From contig CAHIKZ030004732.1 of assembly GCA_903632075.3 (NCBI GenBank), positions 124,001 to 188,000 on the forward strand: a DNA stretch of 64,000 bases. The letters run 5' to 3'. How positions within the stretch are numbered: the stretch's first letter is position 1; each line of letters starts with the position of its first letter. The position numbers and the translations under genes were made by a program. Under the pieces are notes generated by a model. It made no database searches. It was not told the origin of the DNA and saw only the letters and a list, made by a program, of their open reading frames with translations. The stretch is from Acanthosepion pharaonis. Its lineage: Eukaryota; Mollusca; Cephalopoda; Sepiida; Sepiidae. Below, in pieces: positions 35,522-45,799 of the stretch.

Positions 35522-35565
35522 GTGGGACTCATTGGAAAGCACTCAATATCAGTGATTGAGCTAAC

Positions 35566-35655
35566 ATATTTAGTTGGATTGATGTGAGTTTGTCTGACAA
35601 TCGCAAATAGTGTGAAACCAAGGGTCACAAACTCACACAAATCCAACTAAATATA
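35566..35655. repeat. Inverted repeat, arms of about 27 bp
   Basis: ATATTTAGTTGGATTGATGT at 35566 is mirrored by CACACAAATCCAACTAAATA ending at about 35655, with about 36 bp between. It abuts the left end of the Tc1-like element at 35660 and could be an older foldback element into which that element inserted. Confidence 0.7.
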
Positions 35656-35659
35656 TATA

Positions 35660-37264
35660 CAGTAGCGGCCATAATATAAGGAACGGAAACAACAAAGACA
35701 TAAATATGTGTATTACTTAAAAAGTAATGCATGATTAGCAATGAAATTTTTATTGAATTAAGATTAGGGTGTAATGCATAAATATTATACAAAGTTACAA
35801 AAATTTACATAATAGTTTTTTTTTAAATAAAGATTAAATGGAACAAAGGAAATAAGCTACTGGACAAAAGTTAAGGAACGAGGTTAATAATTTGCATAAA
35901 CTTATAATTTACATTGTTAAAAAACTCGATGGAGCTTTTTCAACAATAAGTAAAAAGTTCATTTATCATTAGGACTTTATTTTAAGCAATATGGCAAATT
36001 CTACACACAAAATGCTCTCTTTTGAAGAAAAAAACTCATTATCGCTAACTATCAAGAAAAAAAGGCAATTTCTGATATTGTTCATAGGTCTAAAAGTGTC
36101 GTTCATCATGTAATTAGCAGGTATAAAACTGATAAAACATTAGAGGCAAAACCAAAAACCAGGCAGACCTCCAAAAACTTTGCAAAGAGAAGATTGAAGA
36201 ATTGTTAGAATATCTACAAAAAAACATTTTGAAACTACTACATCAATTGCCCGTAAATTTAATGAAGAGACAGATAATAAGATATCAAGGAAAACGATTG
36301 CTCTCAGGTTAAAAAATGCAGGATTGCATGCTTGTATTCCAGCTTCGAAGCCTCTCATTTCAAAGCAAAACCAAAGGGCACACCTGGAGTATGCGAGAGA
36401 ACAGGTTGTTTGGACTGATGCACAATGGGATACAGTTCATTTCAGTGACGAGTCCAAGTTTATTATATTTGGTTCTGAGGGCAAAACTTACGTACACCGT
36501 AGAGCAAGTGAAAGACTGTCTTCTCAAATGTATCAAGAAAACCGTTAAGTTTGGTGTGATGGTGTGGGGAATGATTTCATCTGCAGGAGTTGGCGCTATC
36601 ATCCGTGTACATGGCAATATCAATGCTGAGATTTACAAAAGGCTTCTTCAGCAGCATGTGGTACCAAGATTACACCATAATCTTTATAAATCTCCTATTT
36701 TCATGCAGGACAATGCACCTTGCCACAAGGCTCAGAAGGTTATGGCTTTATTTGAAGAAGAAGAAGGAATCACTCTAATGAAGTGGCCAGCCCAGAGCCC
36801 CGACCTGAATCCAATAGAAAATGTTTGGAAGATAATTGGAGAAAGGGCTCAGAAAAGAAACCCAAAAAACCAGTATCACCTATGGGAGATATTGAAAGAT
36901 GAATGGGAGGAAATTACTGCTGATTTTTGCAGAAATTAATTAGATCATGTGGTCGACGATGCAGAGAAGTCATTGAAAATAAGAGGATGTTTACCAAATA
37001 TCAAATTTTGTTGATATTTTGTTCACAATCAAGTATTAACAAGATCGTTCCTTAACTTTTGTCCAGTAGCTTATTTCCTTTGTTCCATTTAATTTTTATT
37101 TAAAAAAAAGCTATTATGTAAATTTTTGTAACTTTGTATAATATTTGTGCATTACACCCTAATCTTTATTCGGTAAAAATTTCATTGCTAATCATGCATT
37201 ACTTTTTAAGTAATACACATATTTATGTCTTTGTTGTTTCCGTTCCTTATATTATGGCCACTAC

Positions 37265-37266
<2 letters not shown>
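35660..37266 (+). mobile_element. Tc1-like transposon with both 220-bp inverted repeats
   Basis: The left end CAGTAGCGGCCATAATATAA and the right end, inverted, CAGTAGTGGCCATAATATAA bound an element of about 1607 bp. Inverted repeats of about 220 bp run to GGACAAAAGTTAAGGAACG on the left (35882) and its mirror on the right (from 37046). TA precedes the left end; the right end is followed by TGTG and then a TA tract, so the target duplication is not exact. A broken transposase lies inside. Confidence 0.85.
35991..37000 (+). pseudogene. Tc1-like transposase, broken but with all catalytic residues
   Basis: A plausible start is ATG at 35991 (MANSTHKMLSFEEK). The N-terminal helix-turn-helix part is split by indels near 36040 and 36160-36200. 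Frames then give HFSDESKF (first catalytic Asp, near 36440-36465), VMVWGMI, MQDNAPCH (second Asp, near 36703-36726) and SPDLNPIENVW (Glu, near 36796-36828). By my count 35 residues lie between the second Asp and the Glu, including a run of four Glu. A frameshift near 36530-36550 separates the 74-codon frame 36324-36548 from the longest frame (36316-36939), and another near 36935 precedes the natural end MFTKY. The enzyme would cut and paste the element; this copy cannot. Confidence 0.8.

Positions 37267-37314
<48 letters not shown>
37267..37314. repeat. (TA)n microsatellite
   Basis: TA tract directly after the right end of the Tc1-like element. Confidence 0.95.
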
Positions 37315-37318
<4 letters not shown>

Positions 37319-37424
37319 TTCATAAATTTTAATATTAAATTCACAATAAATGATCCAATTGTCTACAGAGGCTTTGGGGCAATTCATGTGTAACTACTGT
37401 TCAAAATATGAACTTATTCAAATA

Positions 37425-37714
37425 GTTAGAAAGGTGATAAAGACACCAGAGTGAAAGAGAATGATTGGGAAGACTTTAGTGAGGGAGAAAGGACAATAAG
37501 CAGATAATGGCAAATGATGTTGCATTTAAATTTTTGAAAATTTGTAGGTTTCAAGGAAGCAAGAAAGCAGAAGGGAGTTTGACAGGGGAGAAGTATGGGA
37601 AAAGAAACAAAAAGAATTAGAATAGAACTTACAGTTGCATTTAGACAATGAGACCTAGTTGCCAATCTAGTAGTATGCTTAAATTCATTTGGCCAAGATC
37701 CCAGGGAGGAAAAG

Positions 37715-37718
<4 letters not shown>
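37425..37718 (-). mobile_element. LINE family J, 3' end fragment (minus strand)
   Basis: The minus frame includes SSLGSWPNEFKHTTRLATRS and FQKFKCNI. These match the plus-strand copy at 45450-45640 (FKHRTRLVTRSHQ, KKFKCNI). The GATA/TA tract lies at its 5' side. Confidence 0.6.
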
Positions 37719-37762
<44 letters not shown>

Positions 37763-37788
37763 TAGATAGATAGATAGATAGATAGATG
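37718..37788. repeat. (TA)n-(GATA)n microsatellite
   Basis: TA tract to 37760, then about seven GATA units. Confidence 0.95.
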
Positions 37789-37799
37789 GGGGTATGTAT

Positions 37800-38010
37800 G
37801 TGTGTACATTGGGAAAATAAATATTCAAAACACACTACAAAAAACAGTTTATTATATGACAACAGTTGCAGTGCCTCTAATAAGGCCTTCATTAAACCCT
37901 AGAGAACTAAAGATTTTAAGCTCCTTCTCAGTAGAGAAATTTACATAAAAATATGGAAGTAGGTTTACACTGAAAATTTATTAAATAAAGAAAAAGATGT
38001 TAATATTGCC
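37800..38010 (-). mobile_element. Possible retroelement 3' end against (GATA)n
   Basis: On minus the segment reads GAAGGCCTTATTAGAGGCAC, AACTGTTGTCATATAATAAA and a TTTTCCCAATGTACAC end next to the GATA/TA tract. It is not low complexity and has the position and appearance of a retroelement tail, but I could not match it to another copy in the window. Confidence 0.35.
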
Positions 38011-38705
38011 TCTTGTATAGTAGCTGCTTCATTTTAGTGAGCATAAGAAAAAAGAGATTATTTCAGTTCAGCTGATAATAGGGATAGTACTACCCTCCAC
38101 CCACCAAAAATAATTAACATATCCTTCCCCTCAAAAAATTGGGATATCCACATGTATATGCTTTCATTTGAGTGAAAGATTGTTGTTCTTCAAAAAAAAT
38201 TAATTAATTTGGATGCAAAATGCCTGTGCTGGCATTGATCATAACTGTCAAAATTATCGTGGGTGGAGGACATCAAACAAACAGGTGGCCTTGATTTGTT
38301 TGGCACTTTCTGAAACAGCATTCTCTCTATCTAAAAATACTTGGCCTTTTTATAGATATTTTTGAGACATCAAAGATATTTTAGCAAAAACCAACTGAAG
38401 TCAGGGTATGTTAAAAAATGAGAGAGAAAGCAAGGAGAAGTTGTGACATCTTGATAACATTTTCTTTGTCAAGAGAATTGGTTATTTCCATTTGAGATGA
38501 ATGCAGACAGAGATATTTATAATCATTCCTAGGAATTTTTGCATGATTTGTGATGAAGAAGAGACATTCCAAGGGATACATACATTGTACTGGATCACCT
38601 TTGTTTACATTTTGTTGTGGGATGAAAATTAATTCCCTTGAAATGTGTTTAGGAAAAATAAACATTCCAAAGTAGTAGGATAATTATTTTTTTCCTTGAA
38701 CTTCC

Positions 38706-38710
<5 letters not shown>
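38011..38710. other. Unassigned AT-rich stretch
   Basis: An 84-codon minus frame at 38411-38665 has no motif. Nothing else was recognised. Confidence 0.3.

Positions 38711-38768
<58 letters not shown>
38711..38768. repeat. (TA)n microsatellite
   Basis: Pure TA tract. Confidence 0.95.
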
Positions 38769-38770
<2 letters not shown>

Positions 38771-39013
38771 AGTAGTCTGTAGATTAAAAGTCAAGAAAGT
38801 GGTAATAAGAGTTTCCAGTGACATTTGTTTGAAAACCTTGGCAAACTCAACATTATGAAATTGTGAGTGTAATAGTTTGCAGGTTGTGTAGCAGTTATTG
38901 GTGTGAAAATTGGGATTGGTGAACCAAGTTCTAATTTCAGATTGGCCTGCTGCATCAATTTTGACACAAATACTCTTGGGAAAGCAATAAATTTGTTCCT
39001 TATGCCTCACCAA
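38769..39013 (-). other. Open frame of unknown nature ending in (TA)n
   Basis: From ATG at 39013 on minus, about 80 codons of mixed composition run open (MVRHKEQIYCFPKSICVKID onward) before the frame enters the TA tract. No domain is recognisable. The mixed composition is less clearly accidental than elsewhere, but a transposon remnant is more likely than a gene. Confidence 0.25.
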
Positions 39014-39284
39014 CTATGGATTAAATAGCAAAGGTAACATTTAATAGGTAACATTTGAACACATGTTGCACAAGTGACTGAAATTTATAATATAGATATA
39101 TATTCTGAAAGGTGACATTTCAACACATCTTTCTATCCAATTCATGAATTTCAAATGTTTTTATACAAGTGAAAATAGAGGTTAAATGAGATACATTTTT
39201 GTTATATGATGCTCTTTATATTTCTGGAGAGAAAGCAAAAACTGTACAAACAGCAAATAAAAAAGATAAAAAGAAAGATGGACT

Positions 39285-39990
39285 ACTTCTGTTTTTTTGT
39301 TTTTTGGGGGGTTCAGAAGTGGAAATTTTAATCTGGAAATCAGAGACCATTCCAGCAATCCAACTGTCATTGATGATGACCAAATTAAAATACTGATTAA
39401 AAATAATCTAGATCACACAACACAGGACATTGAAGAGCTATCTCACACCTGTAAGGTATTTAAAAACATTTTCATACATGGAAACCTATGATATTTAAGT
39501 GAAAAGATTTAATGAACCACATCTACATCTTAGATTTTCAAACACAACAAAAACAACACATTTTCATGAAGGACACTCACAGAGAAAGAAAAATAGATTG
39601 TTGTCAACAATTTGAAGGGAAAAAGATCCCAAAGAAAATGAAGTAACCACTCTAAAAGCCAGTCTTCATCTGAAGGAGGTAATTCTGTGTATCTGGTAGA
39701 AGATAAGAAGAGAATTGTGCATCATGAGTTCTTGATACAAAGTAATTATATTAGGACAAATACTGTTCCCAATTGGACTAATTAAAGGCAGCAGTTGATG
39801 AAAACATCTGAAATTGGTGCAGCTTGGCTGGAATGCCCTTTCTCCCACCCCCTGCCATACTCACCTGACCTTGCACATTTATTTTGATCCTTACAATTTA
39901 AAGATGGTGAAAGGTAGTGAAACAAAATGGCACAAATGAGATTGAATAAATCTATGTAAAATATCTTATCTGGTCTTTGAAATTCACTTA
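39285..39990 (+). pseudogene. mariner transposase remnant
   Basis: The plus strand first encodes GGFRSGNFNLE, then DDDQIKILIKNNLDHTTQDI (39300-39430), matching the second helix-turn-helix of mariner transposases. After frameshifts it gives TLKASLHLKEVILCIWWK near 39650-39700, where mariners have a catalytic Asp after WW; here it is Lys. It ends with a HPLPYSPDLAHLF-type segment near 39845-39880 that carries the third acidic residue (DD34D type). The middle part is decayed and no terminal inverted repeats were found. Confidence 0.7.
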
Positions 39991-40566
39991 AAAACTCTAT
40001 AAACTGTTTTTTAATCAATATTTGAAATATTTAAAATTTTTGACTGCAAAGCATTTCTCTCATAATTTTTTAGAAAGGTAATCTCTAAATTATCTCTACA
40101 TTGCTATACAAAACTCCTCCACATAAATCCAATTATTTATACAAGCATCAATTCCTAAAGAGAATAAAGGTGATATTTGTAACCACAACTTAATACAGAT
40201 ATCAACACAAGACAATAATTAAAGTATCTGCTCTTGAGATAAGAACAAATAATAATATAAAATATTATTTTTGACCTATTTGCCACCAAGTATATATTTT
40301 CATCTAGTAAATCCTGTAGTTAAAAACTGATCAAAATTGAAAGTTTTCATTGTCTGCTAAAACAGTTTTATTTCCATAAAATCAAAGTTATATATATATA
40401 ATTGAACATACAAGTTACCACTACAAAAATGCATATTTGTTTCGATACCCAATTCAGGCATCTTATTGGGTAGTGATCAAAGATAGTTAAGTATATAACT
40501 ATTGCTCTACTTTTAAATTAATGTTATGAATGTTTGAATTTATATTCATTTTGTTCTCTTTACATT

Positions 40567-40572
<6 letters not shown>
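39991..40572. other. Unassigned AT-rich stretch
   Basis: Nothing recognised beyond a short TA run at 40391-40400. Confidence 0.3.

Positions 40573-40605
<33 letters not shown>
40573..40605. repeat. (TA)n microsatellite
   Basis: TA tract about 70 bp from the 3' end of RTE-like fragment 3. Confidence 0.95.
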
Positions 40606-40607
<2 letters not shown>

Positions 40608-40673
40608 AATGAAATATATACATATGTTAAGATATTTTAATAATTTTACTTAACATATCAAAGTTTTCTTCTT

Positions 40674-41000
40674 TTATATACCTTTCAGGATGTAGGCGAA
40701 CATGGTTCTCCACAACTCCCTATCTCTTGTAGTTTTCAACAATATTTGCATTTTTACTATCCCTCCCACTCCAGGTTCTCCCACCAATTTACACAAGCTT
40801 GTTACTTGCTGTTTTCCTCTGCTACTCTTGTTTTCAATATGTCCTTTGAGTGTCAAGTTCTCCAAGCCCTCTTTCCTCATTATGCGTCTCAAATTTTCCT
40901 GCTATATATTTCTGATTCTAAGTATGCATCCTTTTTGTTTTCTTTTTTTATATGCTGTATCCAGTCACCAAAGTACACATGATGCACATTTCCTTTATTT
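40674..41000 (-). mobile_element. RTE-like LINE, 3' end fragment 3 (best coding copy)
   Basis: The minus frame 40674-40892 encodes RRIMRKEGLENLTLKGHIEN, SRGKQ, a GGIVKMQILLKTTRDRELWR block and a short end. I recognise this as the C-terminal tail of RTE-type LINE proteins (HxMRKEGLENL, RGKQR, DRELWR). Upstream coding (40892-41000) is in another frame and fades out. Only the last 100 or so residues remain. Confidence 0.7.
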
Positions 41001-41039
41001 GAAGAAGGTGATGCAGCCATCTTACAAAACAAAAAGCAT

Positions 41040-41165
41040 AGGATAAGCTATCTTGTCTGTAATATAGAACTGATGACTGGCTAAGATCAGTTATCTCGCC
41101 TGTGACACTAAATTGACAACTTGCTAAAATGAGTTATCTCGTTTGTGGCAATGAGCAGGTTAATG
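41040..41165. repeat. 43-bp degenerate tandem repeat, three units
   Basis: GCTATCTTGTCTGTAATA at 41046, CAGTTATCTCGCCTGTGACA at 41088 and GAGTTATCTCGTTTGTGGCA at 41132 are related and equally spaced (42 to 44 bp). Confidence 0.65.
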
Positions 41166-41169
41166 TTCA

Positions 41170-42610
41170 AAAATAAAGAGACCAATGGTCTGTAATCAGT
41201 CGCTCTTATGAATTAGGTTATGCGCTGTGTTTCCCTGCTGAAAATTGCTGAGAACATAAAAATGGGAAAAACAGTAAAAAAAAAAAGAGAAGAGAAAAGA
41301 AATATAGATTCATTAATTATTATAAAAAAAGTTATTTCTGCTAATTAGTAGATTTAAGAGGAATTTTCTGCTTTATGTTGAAGTCATTATAATTAACAGT
41401 TGTAAAATAAGGCCAGTCATTACAGTGACTAACACATGACAAATTCAAATATAAGACCAATACAAAGCCATTTTAGTATTACTAAAGCAGACTAAAACAA
41501 ATAATTAAAACGGCAACACTTATTATTTAGAAGGCAGATATTTCAGACACTGTCAACTTAACATTTAAGATTATGCCCATGTACAATTGTATTTTTTCTG
41601 TCTGAGAGATGTAAATCCAGATATTAATGGAATATACTGTTTTTGTTTGTGCATTTCTCAGTCAAAATGATAAAACAAAATAGTTTAGAATTATTGGTAT
41701 GAATATTTTTTGATTCTGTCTCATGACAAAGTCAACCTACACAGTAAATATATTGTTTTATGTGTACAATTGTAAAACACTAATAAGCTGAAAATTTTGA
41801 CTGTATGGAATTTGAATACTGGAATTGGTACAACTTATCAGATTGAAGTGAATTTCAATTTTGAAGTAAATTATTAAATAATTAAAGATATGGTCAATTT
41901 TAGAAAATGGCTGGATTAAATTTTTGAAGAAAATGAAATAGCACTAACTTTCAGCACTAATAGGCTAAAAATAAGTTGCTTAATCAACTTAATCAAAGTA
42001 AAATTATAGATTCTGCTTTAAGGTTAATCATTTTTTTCAAAATATTTTTATTTCACTTAAAATATTTAATCATTCAGTAAAAATTTAATTTCAGTAACTA
42101 TTATTCCTTAGTTAATGTAAATGTGAAAATTTTTTAAACTTGTAATTTTCATATTTTATATTTGTATGAATTCAAGATGACTCATAATGGAGTTGAGCTA
42201 CAGAAAATAATATTATGTATCAATGATGAAATTTTAAAAGCTATGATAGAAAATAAGCCAAAATCCTCATTTTGATAACTTTGACATTTTCTCTACACAA
42301 AAAGTCTTCCTGATAGAATAAATATTTCTATCTCATTTTGTTTCACTCTTTTGTTTGTCCTTTTTCTCAACCAATTCAACACTTTTATTTTTTTTCAACA
42401 CATGACCCTTGACCTAGTAACAACAGTATAAAACATCTGTTCTCACTTGTAATGAAAATGAAAAATAAATTTTGTATACTAATCAGAAAGATTAGCAAAA
42501 TGGTTGAATGCATATGAGAAAACAAAATATTAACTCAAACCATACTATCATCCTTGGAATGTTATTGTGGTTGTTTAATAGAACAGGGATCATTAGTTAA
42601 TGCATATAGA
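41170..42610. other. Unassigned AT-rich stretch
   Basis: No frame, element or tandem structure was recognised. Confidence 0.35.
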
Positions 42611-44261
42611 TACAGTGTATCACAAAAGTGAGTACACCCCTCACATTTCTTCAAATATTTAAGTATATCTCTTCATGGGACAACACTGACAAAATGATAC
42701 TTTGGCACAATAAAAAGTAGACTGTCTGCAGCATATATAACCGAGTTAATTTATTTTTCCCTCAAAATAACTCAAAATATAGCCATTAAAAGCTAAATCC
42801 CTGGCAACAAAAGTGAGTACACCCCTTAGGAAAAGTTGTCAATATTAACATACAACATGTCAACTGTCAATATTTTGTGTGGCCACCATCATTATCCAAA
42901 ACTGCCTTTACTCTCATGAGCATGGAGTTTACCAGAGCTTCACAAGTAGTCACTGGAATGCTCTTCCACTCTTCAATGATGACGTCGCGGAGCTGGTGGA
43001 TATTTGAGACTCTGCGCACCTCCACCTTCTGCTTGAGGATGGCCCAAAGATGTTCTATTGGGTTCAAGTCTGGAGACATGCTTGGCCAGTCCATCACCTT
43101 TACCTCTTCAGTAAAGCAGTGGTCGTCTTGGATGTGTGTCTGGGGTCATTGTCATGCTGGAACACTGTTCTGCGACCCAGTTTCTGGAGGGAGGGAATCA
43201 TGCTCTGCTGCAGTATTTCAATGAAATGTAACTCTCCAATACCTGCAGCACTCATGCAGCCCCAGACCATGACATTCCCACCACCATGCTTGACTGTAGG
43301 CATGACACACTTATCTTTGTACTCCTCACCTGGTCACTGCCACACATGCTTAAGGCCATCAGAACCAAACAAATTAAATTTCGTCTCATCAGACCATAGG
43401 ACATGGTTCCAGTAATCTATAGGCTTTGTTGACATGTCTTCAGCAAACTGTTTTTGGCTTTCTTGTGTATTGCCTTCAGAAGAGGCTTCCTCCTGGTGAC
43501 AGCCATGCACACCAATTTGATGTAGTGTGCGGTGTATGGTCTGAACACTAACAGGCTGAATCCCAATCTCTTTAATCTCTGCAGCAATGCTAATAGCACT
43601 CCTACGCCGATCTTTCAAAGAAAGCATTTGGATGTGACGCTCAGCACGGTCTCAGCTTCTTTGGACTACCTACCCGAGGCCTGTTCTGAGTGGACCCTGC
43701 TCATTTTTAAAATGCTGGATGATCTTAGCCACTGTGCTGCAGCTCAGTTTCAGGGTGTTGGCAATCTTCTTGTAGCCTTGGCCATCTTTATGTAGTGCAA
43801 CAATACGTTTTTTAAGATCCTCAGAGAGTTCTTTGCCATGTGGTGCCATGTTGGAACTTTCAGTGACCGGTAAGAGAGAGTGCACTACAAATTTGAATCC
43901 ACCTGCTCCCCATGAACACATGGGCATAGTTACACTAATGAGTCACATGACATTTTGGAGGGAAAATGAAAAGCAGTACTCAATTTAGACATTTAGGGCT
44001 GTAGTTTCTTAGGGGTGTACTCACTTTTTAGGGGTGTAGTTTTTTAGGGGTGTACTCACTTTTGCTGCCAGGGATTTACCTTTTAATGGCTATATTTTGA
44101 GTTATTTTGAGGGGAAAAGAAATTAACTCTGTTATATATGCTGCAGACAGACTACTTTTCATTGTGTCAAAAGGTAATTTTTTCAATGCTGTCCAATGAA
44201 GAGATATACTTAAATATTTGAAGAAATGTGAGGGGTGTACTCACTTTTGTGATACACTGTA
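42611..44261 (-). mobile_element. Tc1-like transposon with vertebrate-type termini and TA duplication
   Basis: The element runs from 42613 to 44259. The left end CAGTGTATCACAAAAGTGAG and the right end mirror each other, followed inward by TACACCCCTCACATTTCTTC. Inverted repeats reach at least 200 bp on each side. TA flanks both ends (42611-42612 and 44260-44261). The right arm carries a local duplication of TTAGGGGTGTACTCACTTTT near 44008-44060. I recall this terminus type from Tc1-like elements of fishes, amphibians and lampreys. Its presence in an apparent mollusc is discussed as a finding. Confidence 0.9.
42867..43849 (-). pseudogene. Tc1-like transposase, broken but with all catalytic residues
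   Basis: The start is ATG at 43847-43849 (MAPHGKELSEDLKKR), which opens a helix-turn-helix (GYKKIANTLKLSCSTV). After an out-of-frame stretch near 43630-43672 the frame resumes with RRSAISIAAEI, WSDETKFNLFGSDG (first Asp), a TGA at 43334-43336 in place of a sense codon, VKHGGGNVMVWGC, a short deletion after FIE near 43225, and FQHDNDPRHTSK (second Asp). A frameshift near 43098 precedes DWPSMSPDLNPIEHLW (Glu) and the end GGHTKY at the TGA 42867-42869. The full family protein is about 340 residues; this copy has one stop, two or more frameshifts and one deletion. Confidence 0.9.
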
Positions 44262-44306
44262 TATAGACTATCTTGAAATAATTCATTCAATACTCAGACA
44301 AATATA

Positions 44307-44365
44307 GCAAAATGATATAATTTTTATTTAGCAACCTTTGCTAAATAAAAATTATACCATTTTGC
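44307..44365. repeat. Near-perfect 27-bp hairpin
   Basis: The arms at 44307-44333 and 44339-44365 are inverted copies with one mismatch in 27 and a 5-base loop (ACCTT). The left arm begins GCAAAATGATATAATTTTTA. It lies 46 bp to the right of the Tc1-like element. Confidence 0.9.
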
Positions 44366-44809
44366 TGCCTGTTAGTATAGCATATTGTAAAAAGGATGTT
44401 GCTTAAATTGGAATAAGTAAGGAAAAAGATTTTATCTCACCCTGCCTATTCACCCAACCTCATGGATTACCATTTTTTTTAAGCATCTGGACCATTTCCC
44501 TAAAAACAGGAATTTCTCTAATTAAACTGAATAAAAAAAAAACTTTCTATGAATTTGTAACTTCATTGAATAACATTATTTTGGCAGGAAACAAATAAAT
44601 CTAAAGAAACTAATATTTTGACTGAATAAGTAATTTTATCTTTGAATTTAAAAAATGTATTTTGTTTAAATAAATCAACAGTTTTATGTTGAACTCCCCA
44701 ATGAAGTTTAATTTCATAAATTCCTCTAAAAAAATCAAAAATTTCTATTCTATTCACTCAATTATATTCAGCACACACAAAGACATATACACATATAACC
44801 TCGTATATG
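44366..44809. other. Unassigned AT-rich stretch
   Basis: The 64-codon minus frame at 44563-44757 has no motif. Nothing else was recognised. Confidence 0.3.
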
Positions 44810-45040
44810 AAGCGCAGCTTGTTTTGCTAGATCAGTTATAGTGAGTTTGATCTTCACTGAGTGCTCCATACTTGCAACCTTGTACTACATTTCAGCTATG
44901 CTTAGTGATTCATTGTATATGAAGGGGCACTGAAAATTCTTAACCCAACAAAATCTTAACCCTTTCAAAAACAAATCTGATATTTGGTTAGGTTTGGGGA
45001 GTGGGTAAGTCCAAGAACTTTTCAGCAACATCTGCATACT
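44810..45040 (+). repeat. Interspersed repeat (family X), copy 2
   Basis: Shares GAGTGCTCCATACTTGCAAC and TTAGTGATTCAT with 10395-10510. Its second half (CTTTCAAAA, TTTGGTTAGGTTT, GAGTGGGTAA, AACTTTTCAG) is similar to 63795-63885. This is probably an old SINE-like repeat. Confidence 0.4.
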
Positions 45041-45104
45041 AAGCTGAACAAGTTTGAGAAAAATTGTTGACTCACATCTGGAATTAAGTCATTATGAAAG
45101 GAAA

Positions 45105-45790
45105 ATAAGTACTCTATTGAATCTATTGCTAGGTCAGCTGATAAGAAAGTTAGTTCACTGTATCCTGCTAGATAATTTTTCTCTCTAGAATATATCTTAC
45201 ATATCTATAAGTCTACCATTCATCCATGCTTAGAATTTTCTAATTTGGCCACATTTGGTCTGTTGCTCCTGATATTTATCTAGAGTTCCTTGATAAAATC
45301 CAAAGAAGAATTAGCAATATTACTGGCTCTGTTCTGGTGTCTCAGCTTCAGTCTCATTCCCACCACCATAAGGTTGTCTCCCTGTGCCCTTTCCATAAAT
45401 ACTTTCCTGGTAATTGTTGTTCAGATGATCTCTTCACTATGGTACCTAGACTCTTTTAAGCACAGAACTAGACTGGTGACAAGGTCTCATCAATTTATAG
45501 TTGAGTTGGCTCGATGTAACTATAAATTCTATGCTAACAGTTTCTTTTCTAGACTTTGCACTTGTGAAGCTCTCTTCTGGCTGCATGCTTTCCAGTGAAC
45601 TTTAATCTAAAAAAATTTAAATGCAATATCACTTTCTATCTACTGTCCTCCTTGATTACTCTTCTTTTGTTCTTGCTCCTTAGCAATGTTTCTATTTCTA
45701 ACTCTTCCACACCCAGTAACCCCTTGTGTCTCAGTGGCTTTATTGCCTTGCTTGGGGTGAAATTGCTTAAAAGAAAATACATAAATAAAT
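45105..45790 (+). mobile_element. LINE family J, 3' third
   Basis: Plus frames encode DKIQRRISNITGS-like residues near 45290-45330, FKHRTRLVTRSHQ near 45450-45500 and FQKFKCNI-like residues near 45610. The closing GGCTTTATTGCCTTGCTTGG with GAAATTGCTTAAAA matches the copies ending at 23560, 26635 and 58500. It is 5'-truncated and broken by frameshifts. Confidence 0.7.
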
Positions 45791-45799
45791 ATAAATAGC

